Part shown: positions 7,149 through 16,480 of the stretch, piece after piece
How positions within the stretch are numbered: position 1 is the first letter of the stretch
Layout: the number at the start of each line of letters is the position of its first letter
Notes under the pieces: model-generated
Told to the model about the DNA's origin: nothing
The model's database searches: none
What the model saw: only the letters and a program-made list of their open reading frames with translations
Assembly: GCA_021799275.1 (NCBI GenBank)
Contig: JAJZAT010000004.1
Coordinates: 62,001-126,000, forward strand
DNA length: 64,000 bases
Origin: Bacillota bacterium
GTDB taxonomy: Bacteria; Bacillota; Sulfobacillia; JAJZYS01; JAJYTV01
Reading direction: 5' to 3'
Made by a program: the position numbers and the translations under genes

Positions 7149-8051
7149 ATGGCCGGGTTCAGCTGGTCTGTCATCCAGAGCGCGGAGGTCCTCGAGGAGA
7201 GCCGGGCCTCAAGGTTCAAGCCGGAGTGGCGGGAGGCGCTGCTCGGGTATCTCGGGCTGCGGCCCGGCATGCAGGTGCTGGAGGTCGGGTGCGGGCCGGG
7301 CACCTTCGCCCCCTATCTCGCGGAGGGCGTCGCACCGGGCAGCGTGACGGGCGTCGACCTCGACGAGGAGTTCATCGCGCGCGCAAGAGAGAAGGCCGCC
7401 GCGGCGGGCCAGGGCGGGGTGCGCTACGTGGTCGGCGACGCCTACGCGCTGCCGTTCGCGGACGGCTCGTTCGACGCCGTCACGAGCTACACCGGCATCG
7501 GCGTGCTGCAGGATCCCAGGCGGGCGATCGCCGAGATGGCGCGCGTCTGCCGCCCGGGCGGACCGGTCAGCATCGCGGAAGCCGTCGCGGGTCCGGGCGG
7601 CATCATCTTCGCCGGCATCGACCATGTCGAGGGGCAGGAGCCGTACCCGGGGGCGCAGCGCCTGCGGGAACTCCTCGGCGCGCTGCGCTCCGGGTACCCG
7701 GCGAGGCCACCGGGGATCGGCAGCAGAGCCTGGCCGGTGCGCGCGCTATGGGCCCTGATGGCCGAGCTCGGTCTCGAGGACCTTGAGCTCAACGCCTGGG
7801 GGCACGTGATGGCGGCCGACGACCGCCGAACGCCGACGGATATGCGCAAACGCCATCGCGAACTGGAGCACCAGCAGCTCACGGCGTGGGTGGACGAGCT
7901 GATGGCCGGCCACGACCACTCCGTCCTTGGCGAGAGCGAACTCCTTGAGCTGCGCGGGCTCATACGGAGGCGCCTGGACTGGTCCATGACGGCACCACTC
8001 TGGGACTGGGAAGGCAGTCTCTCCATCGCCGCTCTCGGCTACAAGCCGTGA
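7149..8051 (+). CDS. Class I SAM-dependent methyltransferase
   Basis: About 300 residues with the Rossmann methyltransferase motifs: motif I VLEVGCGPGTFAPYL, acidic loop GVDLDEEFI after strand 2, GDAYALPFADGSFDAVTS (motif II-III) and EMARVCRPGGPVSIAEA (motif IV). This places it in the Methyltransf_11/UbiE-like group acting on a small molecule; the substrate cannot be told. The C-terminal half is longer than the minimal fold and is rich in W, R and H. ATG 7149 has GGAGG at 7136-7140. With the SLH gene downstream it forms a plus-strand block interrupting an otherwise conserved minus-strand gene order. A TTGACA at 7098-7103 has no matching -10. Confidence 0.85.
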   Translation: MAGFSWSVIQSAEVLEESRASRFKPEWREALLGYLGLRPGMQVLEVGCGPGTFAPYLAEGVAPGSVTGVDLDEEFIARAREKAAAAGQGGVRYVVGDAYALPFADGSFDAVTSYTGIGVLQDPRRAIAEMARVCRPGGPVSIAEAVAGPGGIIFAGIDHVEGQEPYPGAQRLRELLGALRSGYPARPPGIGSRAWPVRALWALMAELGLEDLELNAWGHVMAADDRRTPTDMRKRHRELEHQQLTAWVDELMAGHDHSVLGESELLELRGLIRRRLDWSMTAPLWDWEGSLSIAALGYKP

Positions 8052-8358
8052 ACGTAAGGCGCCCGACCGACGCACAGCCGGCCTGGTAGCACGGGACCCC
8101 TCCTTCGCCGTATGCAGGTCCTTTCAGAACACCGACGGCCGACCGCACGGTCGGCCGTCCTGCTGTCTGCGAAGACCGGCGTCAAGCTCCCCCAGCGAAG
8201 TCCCGCGGAGGCCACGGTGGACCTGCGCCTCACCCCCGCCGAATTTTCCATTCGGATCCACCCTCACAAGCGGTGCGGACGGCGCGAAGCATGTGGACGG
8301 AGCGTGGTGCGTCTGCGCGGCACACCCGCGCCCCGAAAAATCCAGCGGAGGTGGAGAA
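8052..8358 (+). other. Intergenic region with a perfect hairpin
   Basis: This 307-bp stretch between the methyltransferase and the SLH gene holds no convincing gene. GACGGCCGACC (8134-8144) pairs perfectly with GGTCGGCCGTC (8149-8159) around GCAC and is probably a terminator for the methyltransferase, although no clean T-run follows. The last 60 bases before the SLH gene contain an A-rich patch (CCGAAAAATCC) and the Shine-Dalgarno GGAGG. No promoter could be assigned. Confidence 0.5.
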
Positions 8359-11304
8359 GTGCGACCCAAACTGTTCATAGCCCTTGCCCTCGGGAGCTCC
8401 CTTGCCCTGTCGACCTTCGGCAGCGCCGCGGCCGATGGGCACCACGGCGGGTTCAAAGACCTCGGCCGGGCGCAGTGGGCGGCGCCAGCCATCAACATGC
8501 TCGCGCAGCAGGGCTTGCTGAATGGTGTCACGCCAACCCAGTTTGCGCCACAGCAGCCGCTCACGATCGGCCAGTTGGCAGCGATCCTCCTGCGCTTCCA
8601 GGGACACGCACGAGCCGGTGAGTCCTTCGGCGCCGAGGTCGAGCAGGCCTCGCGGGCCGGCATGATGGCGGGCCTCGGCGGCCCGGTCGGCGGTGGCAAG
8701 GCGGCCACGCGCGCGCAGGCCATGACCATGATCGTCAACGCGCTGGGGTTGCAGGGTCAGACGCAGCTGGGAAACCTCATGCATTTCCGCGACCACGGCA
8801 AGGTGCCGGGCTGGGCTCGTCGCCCGCTCGCCTTGGCCGTCGGCCTGGGGCTGCTTGAGGGGTCCCAGGGCAACCTGATGCCGGACGACATGCTGACGCG
8901 GGCCGAGCTCGCCGTGATCCTGCAGCGCATCGAGCTGCTGCTCGGCCTCGGCCAGGCGTCGAGCGTCAGCGGCACGTTCGTCTCTACGGGGACCGCGACG
9001 GTGAACGGCCAGACGGTGCAGACGATCACGATTGCGCCTTACGCAACGTCGTCAAGTCAGCAAACCTACAACATCGCCCAGGGCGCGGAGATCGACTATG
9101 GCAGCCAGAGCGGCGCCCTGTCGAGCTTCAAGACGGGCGATCAGGTCATGCTGACCCTGGACCAGATGGGTGACGCCAGCGTCATCGTGGATCTGCAGGG
9201 CGCGAGCTCCCCGCAGGCGCACGCGGGCAGCGTCTCCGGGATCGTGACCGCGATCGGCAACGGCCAGGTCACGATCCAGGCCAGCCAGAACCAGGGTGAC
9301 GACCAAGGCAGCGACGACCACGGCAACCTGCCGTCCGGCACGTACGCGCTGAGTCCCGCCGTCAAGGTGGTCATCCCTGGGGAAGGAGCCCACGGCTCGG
9401 TCTCCCAGGTGGAGGTCGGCGCATTCGTCCGCCTGGTCGTCGGACCGAGCGGGCTCGTCGACGTGATCATCGTCCACCCGTCGCAGGGTGAGGGCGGCGG
9501 CTCGACGTCCACCGCACCCACCGGCGTCACGGCGAGTGAGGCGGCCACTGGCGTCGCGCTCAACTGGACCGGCGTGAACGGCGCGACATCGTACCAGGTA
9601 CTTGAGGCGAACGGCGGCTCCTACGCGCCCGTCTCAGCCGCGAACGGCGGCACACCGGCGGGCACGAGCACGACCGTGACCGGCCTCATGGCGGGCACGA
9701 GCTACACCTTCGAGGTGGAGGCCGTGACGCCGAGCGGCACCTCCCAGCCGTCGGCAGCGTCCAGCTCCGTCGAGTGGGGCGCGAGGTCCTCGAGCACCGC
9801 GACGGTCTCGGTGACGACGTCGGGCGGCAGCACCTACGCGACCATCGCCGTCGGCTACGACAAGCCGCTCGCCCCGGCGAGCCTCGACACGACAGCGACC
9901 GACTACACCGTGACCGACGCCACCACAGGCGCGGCCCTGCCGGTGCAGTCGGTGAGCGCGAACGGCAGCACGGTCAGCATCGTGACGCAGCCTTCGACCA
10001 TCACCACACTCGGCAGCGACAACATCACCGTCACCACGGCGAAGTCGGTCGTGAATGACCTCGCCGGCGCTCCGACGACGCCCATCGACGCGATGAGCCA
10101 GCAGACCCTGACCTCACCGACGAGCGTCTCGGCCCAGGAAACCGCGACGGGCATCGCGCTCAGTTGGACCGGCGTGAGCGGCGCGACGTCCTACCAGGTC
10201 CTCGCGTCGAACGGCGGCGCGTACGCGCCGGTGGCCGCCGCTGACGGCGGCGCCCCGACCGGCATCACGACGACCGTCACCGGCCTCAGCGCCGGAACGA
10301 GCTACACCTTCGAAGTGGAAGCCGTCTCCCAGGGCGCCATCTCGGCGCCGTCCAGCGCGACGACCGCCGTCGAGTGGGGCGCCAAGGCGGGAACCAGCGC
10401 CTCGGTCGCCGTGACCATGTCCGGCGGAACCGCGTACGCGACCATCGGCATCCCGTATGACAAGACCCTGAACCCCTCGAGCGTCGACACGGCGGCGGGC
10501 GACTACACCGTCACCGACGCGACGACCGGCCAGAGCCTGGGAGTCCAGTCCGCGACGGCCAATAACAGCACCCTCACCATCGTCACACAGCCCGCCAGCA
10601 TCGCCTCCCTCGCGACCGACACCATCGCGGTGAAGACCTCGAAGTCGGTCGTGAACGACGCGGCCGGCGCACCGACGACGCCGATCCAGGCAAGCGGTGC
10701 CGCCAGTCTCGCCGTGCCGGGCAACCTGGCGGCGCAAGAGACAGCCTCGGGCATCGCGCTCACGTTCTCTCCGGTCGCCGGAGCGACATCGTACCAGGTG
10801 CTCGAGTCGAGCGGCGGCGCCTACGCCCCGGTGGCGGCGGCGAACGGCGGCACCCCGAACGGCACCGGCACGACCGTGACGGGCCTCACCGCGGGCACCA
10901 GCTACACATTCGAGGTCGAGGCGGTCGGTGCGCCGGGCACGTCGATGCCCTCGACGCCGTCCGTCGCCGTCGAGTGGGGCGCCGCAGCGAGCCCGAACCT
11001 GAGCACGGCGGCCACGGTGACGTCCGGCCAGGAAACCCTGACCATCACCGTGACCTACGACAAGACGCTGAGCGCCACGGGCCTTGACACGACGCCCAGC
11101 GATTACACCGTCACCGACACCACGACGAACCAGTCCCTGGGCGTCGCGAGCGTCGCCGTGAACGGCCAGACGCTGGTCATCACCACCGTGGCGGGCACTC
11201 CGCTCACAACCACGGACGCGCTCAAGGTCACGACCGCGAAGTCCGTTGTCAACGACAGCGCGGGTGCGCCGACCACCGCGATCGACGCGACCGGCACCGT
11301 CTAG
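8359..11304 (+). CDS. Secreted SLH-domain protein with three fibronectin-type/Ig-like tandem modules
   Basis: 981 residues. A signal peptide (KLFIALALGSSLALSTFGSAAA) is followed by about three S-layer-homology segments (residues ~30-200; FKDLGRAQWAAPAINMLAQQG, TRAELAVILQRIELL) that normally bind secondary cell-wall polymer. Next is a beta-rich region with SGTFVSTGTATVNGQTVQTI and SGIVTAIGNGQVTIQAS that looks like DUF5666-type repeats (~205-380). Then come three tandem ~199-residue modules, each a fibronectin-type III domain (GATSYQVLE...GTSYTFEVEAV) plus an Ig-like domain ending ITVTTAKSVVNDLAGAPTTPI. The protein is probably a cell-surface or S-layer component. GTG 8359 has GGAGG seven nt upstream; the frame is open 22 codons further, without a signal peptide start there. 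It has almost no cysteine. Ligand unknown. Confidence 0.88.
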   Translation: MRPKLFIALALGSSLALSTFGSAAADGHHGGFKDLGRAQWAAPAINMLAQQGLLNGVTPTQFAPQQPLTIGQLAAILLRFQGHARAGESFGAEVEQASRAGMMAGLGGPVGGGKAATRAQAMTMIVNALGLQGQTQLGNLMHFRDHGKVPGWARRPLALAVGLGLLEGSQGNLMPDDMLTRAELAVILQRIELLLGLGQASSVSGTFVSTGTATVNGQTVQTITIAPYATSSSQQTYNIAQGAEIDYGSQSGALSSFKTGDQVMLTLDQMGDASVIVDLQGASSPQAHAGSVSGIVTAIGNGQVTIQASQNQGDDQGSDDHGNLPSGTYALSPAVKVVIPGEGAHGSVSQVEVGAFVRLVVGPSGLVDVIIVHPSQGEGGGSTSTAPTGVTASEAATGVALNWTGVNGATSYQVLEANGGSYAPVSAANGGTPAGTSTTVTGLMAGTSYTFEVEAVTPSGTSQPSAASSSVEWGARSSSTATVSVTTSGGSTYATIAVGYDKPLAPASLDTTATDYTVTDATTGAALPVQSVSANGSTVSIVTQPSTITTLGSDNITVTTAKSVVNDLAGAPTTPIDAMSQQTLTSPTSVSAQETATGIALSWTGVSGATSYQVLASNGGAYAPVAAADGGAPTGITTTVTGLSAGTSYTFEVEAVSQGAISAPSSATTAVEWGAKAGTSASVAVTMSGGTAYATIGIPYDKTLNPSSVDTAAGDYTVTDATTGQSLGVQSATANNSTLTIVTQPASIASLATDTIAVKTSKSVVNDAAGAPTTPIQASGAASLAVPGNLAAQETASGIALTFSPVAGATSYQVLESSGGAYAPVAAANGGTPNGTGTTVTGLTAGTSYTFEVEAVGAPGTSMPSTPSVAVEWGAAASPNLSTAATVTSGQETLTITVTYDKTLSATGLDTTPSDYTVTDTTTNQSLGVASVAVNGQTLVITTVAGTPLTTTDALKVTTAKSVVNDSAGAPTTAIDATGTV
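9514..11301 (+). repeat. Three tandem ~597-bp coding repeats
   Basis: Units at about 9514-10110, 10111-10707 and 10708-11301 encode the three FN3 + Ig-like modules of the SLH protein. GCGACATCGTACCAGGT and GTCGAGTGGGGCGC recur with only synonymous or conservative changes. Units are diverged at DNA level, so they are old duplications rather than a recent expansion. They could still recombine and vary in number. Confidence 0.85.
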
Positions 11305-11330
11305 TCCGGACGCGGCAGCTTCGCAGCATG

Positions 11331-11362
11331 AGGGCCCGGCGCGCGTAACGCGTCGGGCCCTT
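11331..11362 (+). terminator. Rho-independent-type terminator between SLH gene and efp
   Basis: AGGGCCCG pairs with CGGGCCCTT, with inner GCGCG/CGCGT pairing around TAA, followed by TTCCCTTTG on the plus strand. It lies between the convergent SLH gene and efp, and may serve both. Confidence 0.75.
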
Positions 11363-11378
11363 CCCTTTGCTGCGCTGC

Positions 11379-11936
11379 TCAGGCCCGGGAGAGATACTCG
11401 CCGGACCGCGTATCGATGATCAGCTTGTCCCCGTTCTCGATGAAGAGCGGTACCCGCACGACGTAGCCCGTCTCCAGCTTCGCCGGCTTCGTGCCACCGG
11501 TCGCGGTGTCGCCACGCAGCCCCGGATCCGTCTCCACGACCTCCAGTTCGACCGAGTTCGGCAGGTCGACGCCGATGATCGTACCCTGGAACTGCAATAG
11601 CGCGATGGTCATGTTCTCCTTGAGGAAGTGGAGCGCGTCCCCGAGCTCCGTCGAGGTCAGGCTCACCTGCTCGAACGTCTCGGTGTCCATGAAACTGTAC
11701 TCGTCGCCATTCGCGTAGAGGTACTGCATCTCGTGGCGGTCGACATGCGCCCTCGGCATCTTCTCGCCCGCGTTGAAGGTGCGCTCCACGACGGCGCCGG
11801 TCTTGACGTTGCGGAGCTTCGTGCGCACGAAGGCCGAACCCTTGCCCGGCTTGACGTGCTGGAACTCGATCACCGAAAAAACCTGGCCGTCGATCTCGAT
11901 CGTTACCCCGTTGCGGAAATCGTTCGAGGAAATCAC
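11379..11936 (-). CDS. efp: Elongation factor P
   Basis: A 185-residue, three-domain OB/KOW protein that binds between the ribosomal P and E sites and rescues stalling at polyproline. The N-terminal KOW domain has [15 protein letters not shown] with Lys32 at the tip, the residue modified in other species. The central OB segment [19 protein letters not shown] and the C-terminal signature [31 protein letters not shown] are complete. ATG start. It is third in a minus-strand group aroQ-pepQ-efp; in Bacillus the spoIIIA operon follows directly, whereas here a plus-strand block intervenes. No modification enzyme is seen nearby. Confidence 0.97.
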   Translation of the reverse strand: MISSNDFRNGVTIEIDGQVFSVIEFQHVKPGKGSAFVRTKLRNVKTGAVVERTFNAGEKMPRAHVDRHEMQYLYANGDEYSFMDTETFEQVSLTSTELGDALHFLKENMTIALLQFQGTIIGVDLPNSVELEVVETDPGLRGDTATGGTKPAKLETGYVVRVPLFIENGDKLIIDTRSGEYLSRA

Positions 11937-11982
11937 GTCTCGTCCCCCATCCGTGGTTGATTCAGGTCCCGTACGTCTACGA

Positions 11983-13047
11983 TCAGAGCATGCGCAGCGA
12001 CTTTGGCGAAACCGTCAGGATCTGAGCGCCTTCGCCCGTCACCAGCACGGTGTCCTCGATGCGGACACCGCCCAAACCGGGCAGGTAGATGCCCGGTTCC
12101 ACGGTGAGGACCATCCCCGGTTCCAGCGTGTCCTCGCTGCGCGACGAAATCTGCGGCCACTCGTGGATCTCGAGCCCGACGCCGTGCCCGGTGCCGTGCC
12201 CGAAACGCTCTCCGTAGCCCGCCTGCTCGATCACCCGCCGTGCGGCGGCGTCCACGTCGCGGGCAGCGGCCCCTGGCCTCACCGCCGCGATGCCGGCCTC
12301 CTGCGCCTCGCGCACCACCTCGTACACGCGCTGCAGTTCAGCCGGCGGCGTACCGAGGGCGACCGTGCGCGTGATGTCTGAATGATAGCCGAAGTAGCGG
12401 CAGCCGACATCGAACGTCACCAGGTCGCCCGCCTGGAAGGCCCTCTCGCCGGCCGTGGCATGCGGCAGGGAACCGCGCGGCCCCGAGGCGACGATGAACG
12501 GGAAGGCCGGGCCCTGGGCCCCCATCTCGCGCATGCGCACCTCGAGCCAGAGCGCGATGTCGCGCTCCTTCATGCCGGGCCGCACGCGGTCGATCGCCTC
12601 CTCGAGCGCGTCCGCCGCGATCGAGCACGCGCGCCTGAGCTTCGCGATCTCCTCCTCGTCCTTGACCATGCGCAGCGAGAGCACGACGCCCCTCGTGGGC
12701 ACGAGCGGCACGCCCTTCTCCTGCAGGCGCTGGTAGATGTCGAACGTGACCGCCGTCGCGTCGAAACCCCAGCGCTCGCCGCCCATCTCCCGCACGGCCT
12801 GCGCGATGTCCTGCGTCATGGGCACGCCATGCTGGGCAGTGCGCGCACCACGCACCTCTGCCTGGGCCGTCTCGATGTAGCGGCTGTCGGTCAGAAGGAG
12901 CGCATCGTCCCGACCCACCACGAGAGCTCCCGCGTCGCCGCTGAAGCCTGCCAGATAAGAAAAGTCCTGCTCCAGGAACGTGATGTAGCCGTCCAGGTCG
13001 TCCCCGGCCAGGCGCGTGCGCAGCGCGGTCAGTCTTTCCTCGCTCAC
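11983..13047 (-). CDS. pepQ: Xaa-Pro aminopeptidase/dipeptidase, M24 family
   Basis: A 354-residue creatinase-fold peptidase with an N-terminal domain (1-~125) and a pita-bread catalytic domain. The dinuclear metal ligands are visible: Asp in [17 protein letters not shown] (two Asp), His in [14 protein letters not shown], Glu in VEPGIYLPG and Glu in [10 protein letters not shown]. The family removes N-terminal residues before proline or cleaves X-Pro dipeptides. GTG start overlaps the aroQ stop (GTGA). Coupling with efp (polyproline translation) and aroQ is a long-known Firmicute arrangement (aroQ-papA-efp in Bacillus). PapA and PepQ cannot be separated here. Confidence 0.93.
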   Translation of the reverse strand: MSEERLTALRTRLAGDDLDGYITFLEQDFSYLAGFSGDAGALVVGRDDALLLTDSRYIETAQAEVRGARTAQHGVPMTQDIAQAVREMGGERWGFDATAVTFDIYQRLQEKGVPLVPTRGVVLSLRMVKDEEEIAKLRRACSIAADALEEAIDRVRPGMKERDIALWLEVRMREMGAQGPAFPFIVASGPRGSLPHATAGERAFQAGDLVTFDVGCRYFGYHSDITRTVALGTPPAELQRVYEVVREAQEAGIAAVRPGAAARDVDAAARRVIEQAGYGERFGHGTGHGVGLEIHEWPQISSRSEDTLEPGMVLTVEPGIYLPGLGGVRIEDTVLVTGEGAQILTVSPKSLRML

Positions 13048-13496
13048 CGACTCTCCGCCCCCTCAGATCGGACCCGCCGCGCGAACGCCTCGAGCGCCAG
13101 CTCGTACGAGAGCGCGCCGAAGCCCGCGATCCGCCCGATGCAGACCGGGGCGATCACGGAGACGTGCCTCCACTCCTCGCGGCTCTCCGGAAGGCTCAGG
13201 TGCACCTCGATCACCGGCGGCGAAATGGCCGCGATCGCGTCGCGCAGGGCATAGCCGTAGTGGGTGTAGGCGCCCGCGTTCAAGATGACGCCGTCCACCT
13301 CGTGGCGCGTGGCATGGAGGATGTCGATCATGCCGCCTTCGCTGCTGTGCTGTCGGCAATCGAGCTCGACGCCGAGCTCGACCGCCCGCCGCCTGAGACC
13401 GGCCTCGATCTCCGCCCAGGAGGCCTGGCCGTAGTGCTCCGGCTCACGCTCGCCGAGCAGGTTGAGGTTGGGGCCGTTCAGCACCAGAAGACGCAC
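13044..13496 (-). CDS. aroQ: 3-dehydroquinate dehydratase, type II
   Basis: 150 residues, full length for the dodecameric type II enzyme that converts 3-dehydroquinate to 3-dehydroshikimate. Seen: LVLNGPNLNLLGEREPEHYG (active-site Arg and Tyr on the flexible lid), QHSSEGGMIDILH (Glu of the catalytic network), LNAGAYTHYGYALRDAI (Asn and the general-acid His region) and IEVHLSLP. The GTG at 13494-13496 has GGGAGG nine nt upstream. A putative extended -10 promoter ends just before that ribosome site, so the leader would be very short. The other shikimate genes aroK-B, aroC and aroE lie 40 kb away. Confidence 0.96.
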   Translation of the reverse strand: MRLLVLNGPNLNLLGEREPEHYGQASWAEIEAGLRRRAVELGVELDCRQHSSEGGMIDILHATRHEVDGVILNAGAYTHYGYALRDAIAAISPPVIEVHLSLPESREEWRHVSVIAPVCIGRIAGFGALSYELALEAFARRVRSEGAESR

Positions 13497-13515
13497 GCCA
13501 TCATCCTCCCGACGG

Positions 13516-13524
13516 ATTGTAGCA
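13516..13524 (-). promoter_or_regulatory. Extended -10 promoter candidate for aroQ-pepQ-efp
   Basis: On the minus strand TGCTACAAT (TGn plus a 5/6 match to TATAAT) lies 20 nt before the aroQ start codon. No good -35 at 17 nt. The same TGnTAYAAT pattern occurs before gltX, yqeG and tkt. The predicted start would fall on or next to the Shine-Dalgarno. Confidence 0.5.
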
Positions 13525-13537
13525 CAGGCACCGGACG

Positions 13538-14197
13538 CTACTTCTTGGCGGCCTGCTGGTAGGCTTGCCAGAGTTGGGACTCGGTCTGCCAGCCCTCCAG
13601 GCCGACGACGGCCTTGCCCTTCGCGTCGTAGAAGAGGAAGGACGGGTAACCTTGCAGCCCGACCTGCGTCGCGTAGGTCAGCCCCTCGTCGTAGTAGAGC
13701 GAGAAGGGCAGGTGGAACGTGGCCTTGTAGTGCGCGATGGCCTTGAGGCTCATCGACTCCTCCTGGCTGGCGGGAGGCTGCAGGTGGCTGCCCTCGATGC
13801 CCTGCTCCGGGTGTCCCAAGGGGCCAGGCACGGCTTGTCCGAGCTGCTGCGACGCGTCGACGGCGAAAATGCGGCCGCCCGCCTTTTTCACCTTGGCGGC
13901 GAAGTCCGGCATGACCCACCTGGAGTCGTAGGCGCAGTAGGGACACCAGACGGCAAAGAACTCCACAACCGTCACCGGCTTGCCGGAAAGGGACACCTGG
14001 GTGGGCCGGCCGCTCATGTTCACGAGGGCGACCGTGACCGTCTTCGCCTTGGCCTTCGGTGCGGCCTTGGGGCCGGAGCTGCCCAGCGCAAGCCCCCATA
14101 CGACGGCGACCACGACGAGCACGACGGCCGCCGCGATGATGATGATGGTGGTCGAGTTGCGACCCGTCTGCTTGGAGCGGGGCGGTGCCAAGGTCAT
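13538..14197 (-). CDS. Membrane-anchored thioredoxin-like protein
   Basis: 219 residues: a basic N-terminus, one transmembrane helix (about 19-42), an A/K linker, then a thioredoxin fold with the redox motif WCPYC after VVEFFAVW and a cis-proline segment GYPSFLFYDAKG near residue 185. An extra ~50-residue insertion (GPLGHPEQGIEGSHLQPPASQEES) sits between the CxxC helix and the rest. The active site is predicted outside the membrane, so it is likely a thiol-disulfide reductase or oxidase for secreted or membrane proteins, related to TlpA/ResA or to DUF929-type archaeal proteins. ATG start; divergent from tkt. No cytochrome c biogenesis gene is adjacent. Confidence 0.82.
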   Translation of the reverse strand: MTLAPPRSKQTGRNSTTIIIIAAAVVLVVVAVVWGLALGSSGPKAAPKAKAKTVTVALVNMSGRPTQVSLSGKPVTVVEFFAVWCPYCAYDSRWVMPDFAAKVKKAGGRIFAVDASQQLGQAVPGPLGHPEQGIEGSHLQPPASQEESMSLKAIAHYKATFHLPFSLYYDEGLTYATQVGLQGYPSFLFYDAKGKAVVGLEGWQTESQLWQAYQQAAKK

Positions 14198-14281
14198 TCC
14201 TCCTTGCGATCGCTGGAGAACGGCGATTCGGCGGCGTACCGCCGCCTCCCTCCCCCGGTTGTCCGAGGGACAAACCCCACA

Positions 14282-14290
14282 TGATACAAT
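14282..14290 (+). promoter_or_regulatory. Extended -10 promoter candidate for the pentose-phosphate operon
   Basis: TGATACAAT in an AT-rich patch unusual for this genome, about 97 nt before the preferred tkt start. A TTGTCC at 14259-14264 is too far (20-nt spacer) for a standard -35. Confidence 0.45.
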
Positions 14291-14386
14291 TTACTGTGGT
14301 TGCGGGTTGGTTCCTCTGATCCGTGGCACGCAGGAGTCCGCGGCAAGGACGCCGTGGACAGATCCAGAGAAGGGGCGAAGAGGATC

Positions 14387-16480
14387 TTGCAGCACGTCAA
14401 CGGAGCCGCGGGAGATCCGCGGACGGCAACTGGATCGGCTACGCCGACACCGGCGGGACTGGGGGCCAAAGGCGGCACCGGCCGGTTTGGCGAGGGAGAT
14501 ACGAGGATCGTCAACGTCCTCAGGGGTCTCGCGATCGACGAGGTGGAGAAGGCGCGTTCCGGCCATCCCGGGCTTCCGCTCGGAGCAGCCCCGATGGCCT
14601 ATGTGCTCTTCTCCCGGCATATCCGCTTCGCGCCCCACGAACCCGATTGGCCGGACCGCGATCGCTTCATCCTCTCCGCTGGCCACGGTTCGGCACTAGT
14701 TTACGCGCTCCTGCATGTGTTCGGCTACGACCTCCACCTGGACGAACTTAGGCAGTTCCGCCAGTGGGGCAGCCGCACCCCGGGCCACCCCGAACGCGGC
14801 GTCACGCCCGGCGTCGAGGTGACCACGGGTCCCCTTGGCCAGGGCATCTCGAATGCGGTGGGCATGGCGCTCGGCGCGGCGCATCTCGCGTCCCGCTACA
14901 ACCGGCAGGGCAACGAGGTCGTCTCCCACCGCACCTACGTGATCTGCTCCGACGGCGACCTCATGGAGGGCATCTCGCACGAGGCCGCGTCGTTCGCGGG
15001 ACACCTGCGGGTGCCGGGGCTGATCGTCCTCTACGACGACAACCGCATCTCGATCGAGGGATCCACCGACATCGCCTTCACCGACGACACCACCAAGCGC
15101 TTCCGCTCCTACGGCTGGCAAGTCCTGCAGGTCGACGACGGCAACGACCTTGCGGCGATCGATGCCGCGGTCTCCGAGGCCGAGGCCAGAACCGGACCCG
15201 TGATGATCCGCGTGCGCACCCATATCGGCTATGGCTCGCCCAAGGTGGACACGCCTGCGGTGCACGGAGCCGCTCTCGGTCCCGAGGCGACCGCTGCGAC
15301 CCACCGCTTCCTCGGCATCCCCGACGGCGAGACGTTCTGGGTGCCGGACGATGTGAAGGCTCTCTCGCAGCGCTACCGCGAACGTGGCCGGGAGCTCGTG
15401 CGGGCGTGGCAGGAGCGGGTCGAACGGCTGGGCAAGGAGGATCCCGAACTCCAGCGCGAGTTCCTGCGGGTGATCAGGGGCGGCTCGCCGGGAGATCTCA
15501 GGCCGGCGATTCCGCCGTTCCCGCCGCAGGGCGAGATGGCGACCCGCTCGGCGTCCGGCAAGGTGCTGCAGCACCTCGCGAAGCGCCTGCCGGATCTCCT
15601 CGGCGGCTCGGCCGACCTCGCGCCGTCGAACGACACGAACCTCGTCGACCTCGGCGACATCGCCACAGGCCAGTTCTCCGGGCGCAACATCCACTTCGGC
15701 GTGCGCGAGCACGGCATGGCCGCCGTCATGAACGGCATGGCCGCGCATGGAGGTCTCAGGCCCTTCGGGGGCACGTTCCTGATCTTCTCCGATTACATGC
15801 GCCCCTCGATGCGTCTGGCCGCGCTGATGCGCCTGCCGGTGACCTACGTCCTGACCCACGATTCGATCGGGCTCGGCGAGGACGGGCCGACCCACCAGCC
15901 GATCGAGCAGCTCGCGTCGCTCGACCTGATCCCGAACTTCTACGTGGTGCGGCCGGCCGACGCGAACGAGACGCGCCTGGGCTGGGCGTTCGCGGCGGCG
16001 GCCGAGGACCACCCGACCGCGCTCGCGCTCAGCCGGCAGAAACTCCCCGTGCTCGCGGGCGTGCCGGAGGACGCCGTGGAGCTCGGGGCTTACGTGCTGC
16101 GCGACGCGCAGCGCGAACCCCAGGCGGTGCTCATCGCCTCCGGCAGCGAGGTTTCGATCGCCCTGGCCGCCCAGGACCTTCTCAAGGCGCAGGGCGTCGA
16201 GACCCGCGTGGTGTCCGCGCCGTGCCTCAAGAACTTCGCCGCGCGTCCGGCGGCGGAGCGGGAAGCGGTGCTGCCGCCCGGTCTGCCGCACGTGGTGGTC
16301 ATCGCGGGCGAGCCAGGGCAGTTCCTGCCCTTCCTCGGGCCGCGGCGCGGCTTCGTCGCCCTGCGGGACTTCGGCGCATCGGCACCGGGAGAGGTGCTTT
16401 ACCGCGAATTCGGCCTGACGCCGGAAGCGGCGGCCCAGGCCGTACAGGAACTCTTGGCGAAGGGGGACCGTCATGTCTGA
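14387..16480 (+). CDS. tkt: Transketolase
   Basis: ThDP-dependent transketolase moving two-carbon units between pentose-phosphate and glycolytic sugars. Seen in order: [33 protein letters not shown], the [16 protein letters not shown] segment, [15 protein letters not shown] (ThDP motif GDG...N equivalent), HYG-like [27 protein letters not shown] (catalytic Glu binding the ThDP pyrimidine) and [16 protein letters not shown]. The N-terminus is uncertain: no ATG exists before the conserved [19 protein letters not shown] 14387 (AGAAGGGG ten nt upstream) and GTG 14354 are candidates, both giving a ~45-60-residue extension rich in G/T/A. The stop overlaps tal by 8 nt. First gene of the operon. Confidence 0.95.
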   Translation: MQHVNGAAGDPRTATGSATPTPAGLGAKGGTGRFGEGDTRIVNVLRGLAIDEVEKARSGHPGLPLGAAPMAYVLFSRHIRFAPHEPDWPDRDRFILSAGHGSALVYALLHVFGYDLHLDELRQFRQWGSRTPGHPERGVTPGVEVTTGPLGQGISNAVGMALGAAHLASRYNRQGNEVVSHRTYVICSDGDLMEGISHEAASFAGHLRVPGLIVLYDDNRISIEGSTDIAFTDDTTKRFRSYGWQVLQVDDGNDLAAIDAAVSEAEARTGPVMIRVRTHIGYGSPKVDTPAVHGAALGPEATAATHRFLGIPDGETFWVPDDVKALSQRYRERGRELVRAWQERVERLGKEDPELQREFLRVIRGGSPGDLRPAIPPFPPQGEMATRSASGKVLQHLAKRLPDLLGGSADLAPSNDTNLVDLGDIATGQFSGRNIHFGVREHGMAAVMNGMAAHGGLRPFGGTFLIFSDYMRPSMRLAALMRLPVTYVLTHDSIGLGEDGPTHQPIEQLASLDLIPNFYVVRPADANETRLGWAFAAAAEDHPTALALSRQKLPVLAGVPEDAVELGAYVLRDAQREPQAVLIASGSEVSIALAAQDLLKAQGVETRVVSAPCLKNFAARPAAEREAVLPPGLPHVVVIAGEPGQFLPFLGPRRGFVALRDFGASAPGEVLYREFGLTPEAAAQAVQELLAKGDRHV

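Noticed and set aside
9514-11301. Regular repeats considered as a CRISPR array
   Set aside because: The repeats are ~597 bp, coding and in frame; they are protein modules, not 25-40-bp direct repeats with spacers.
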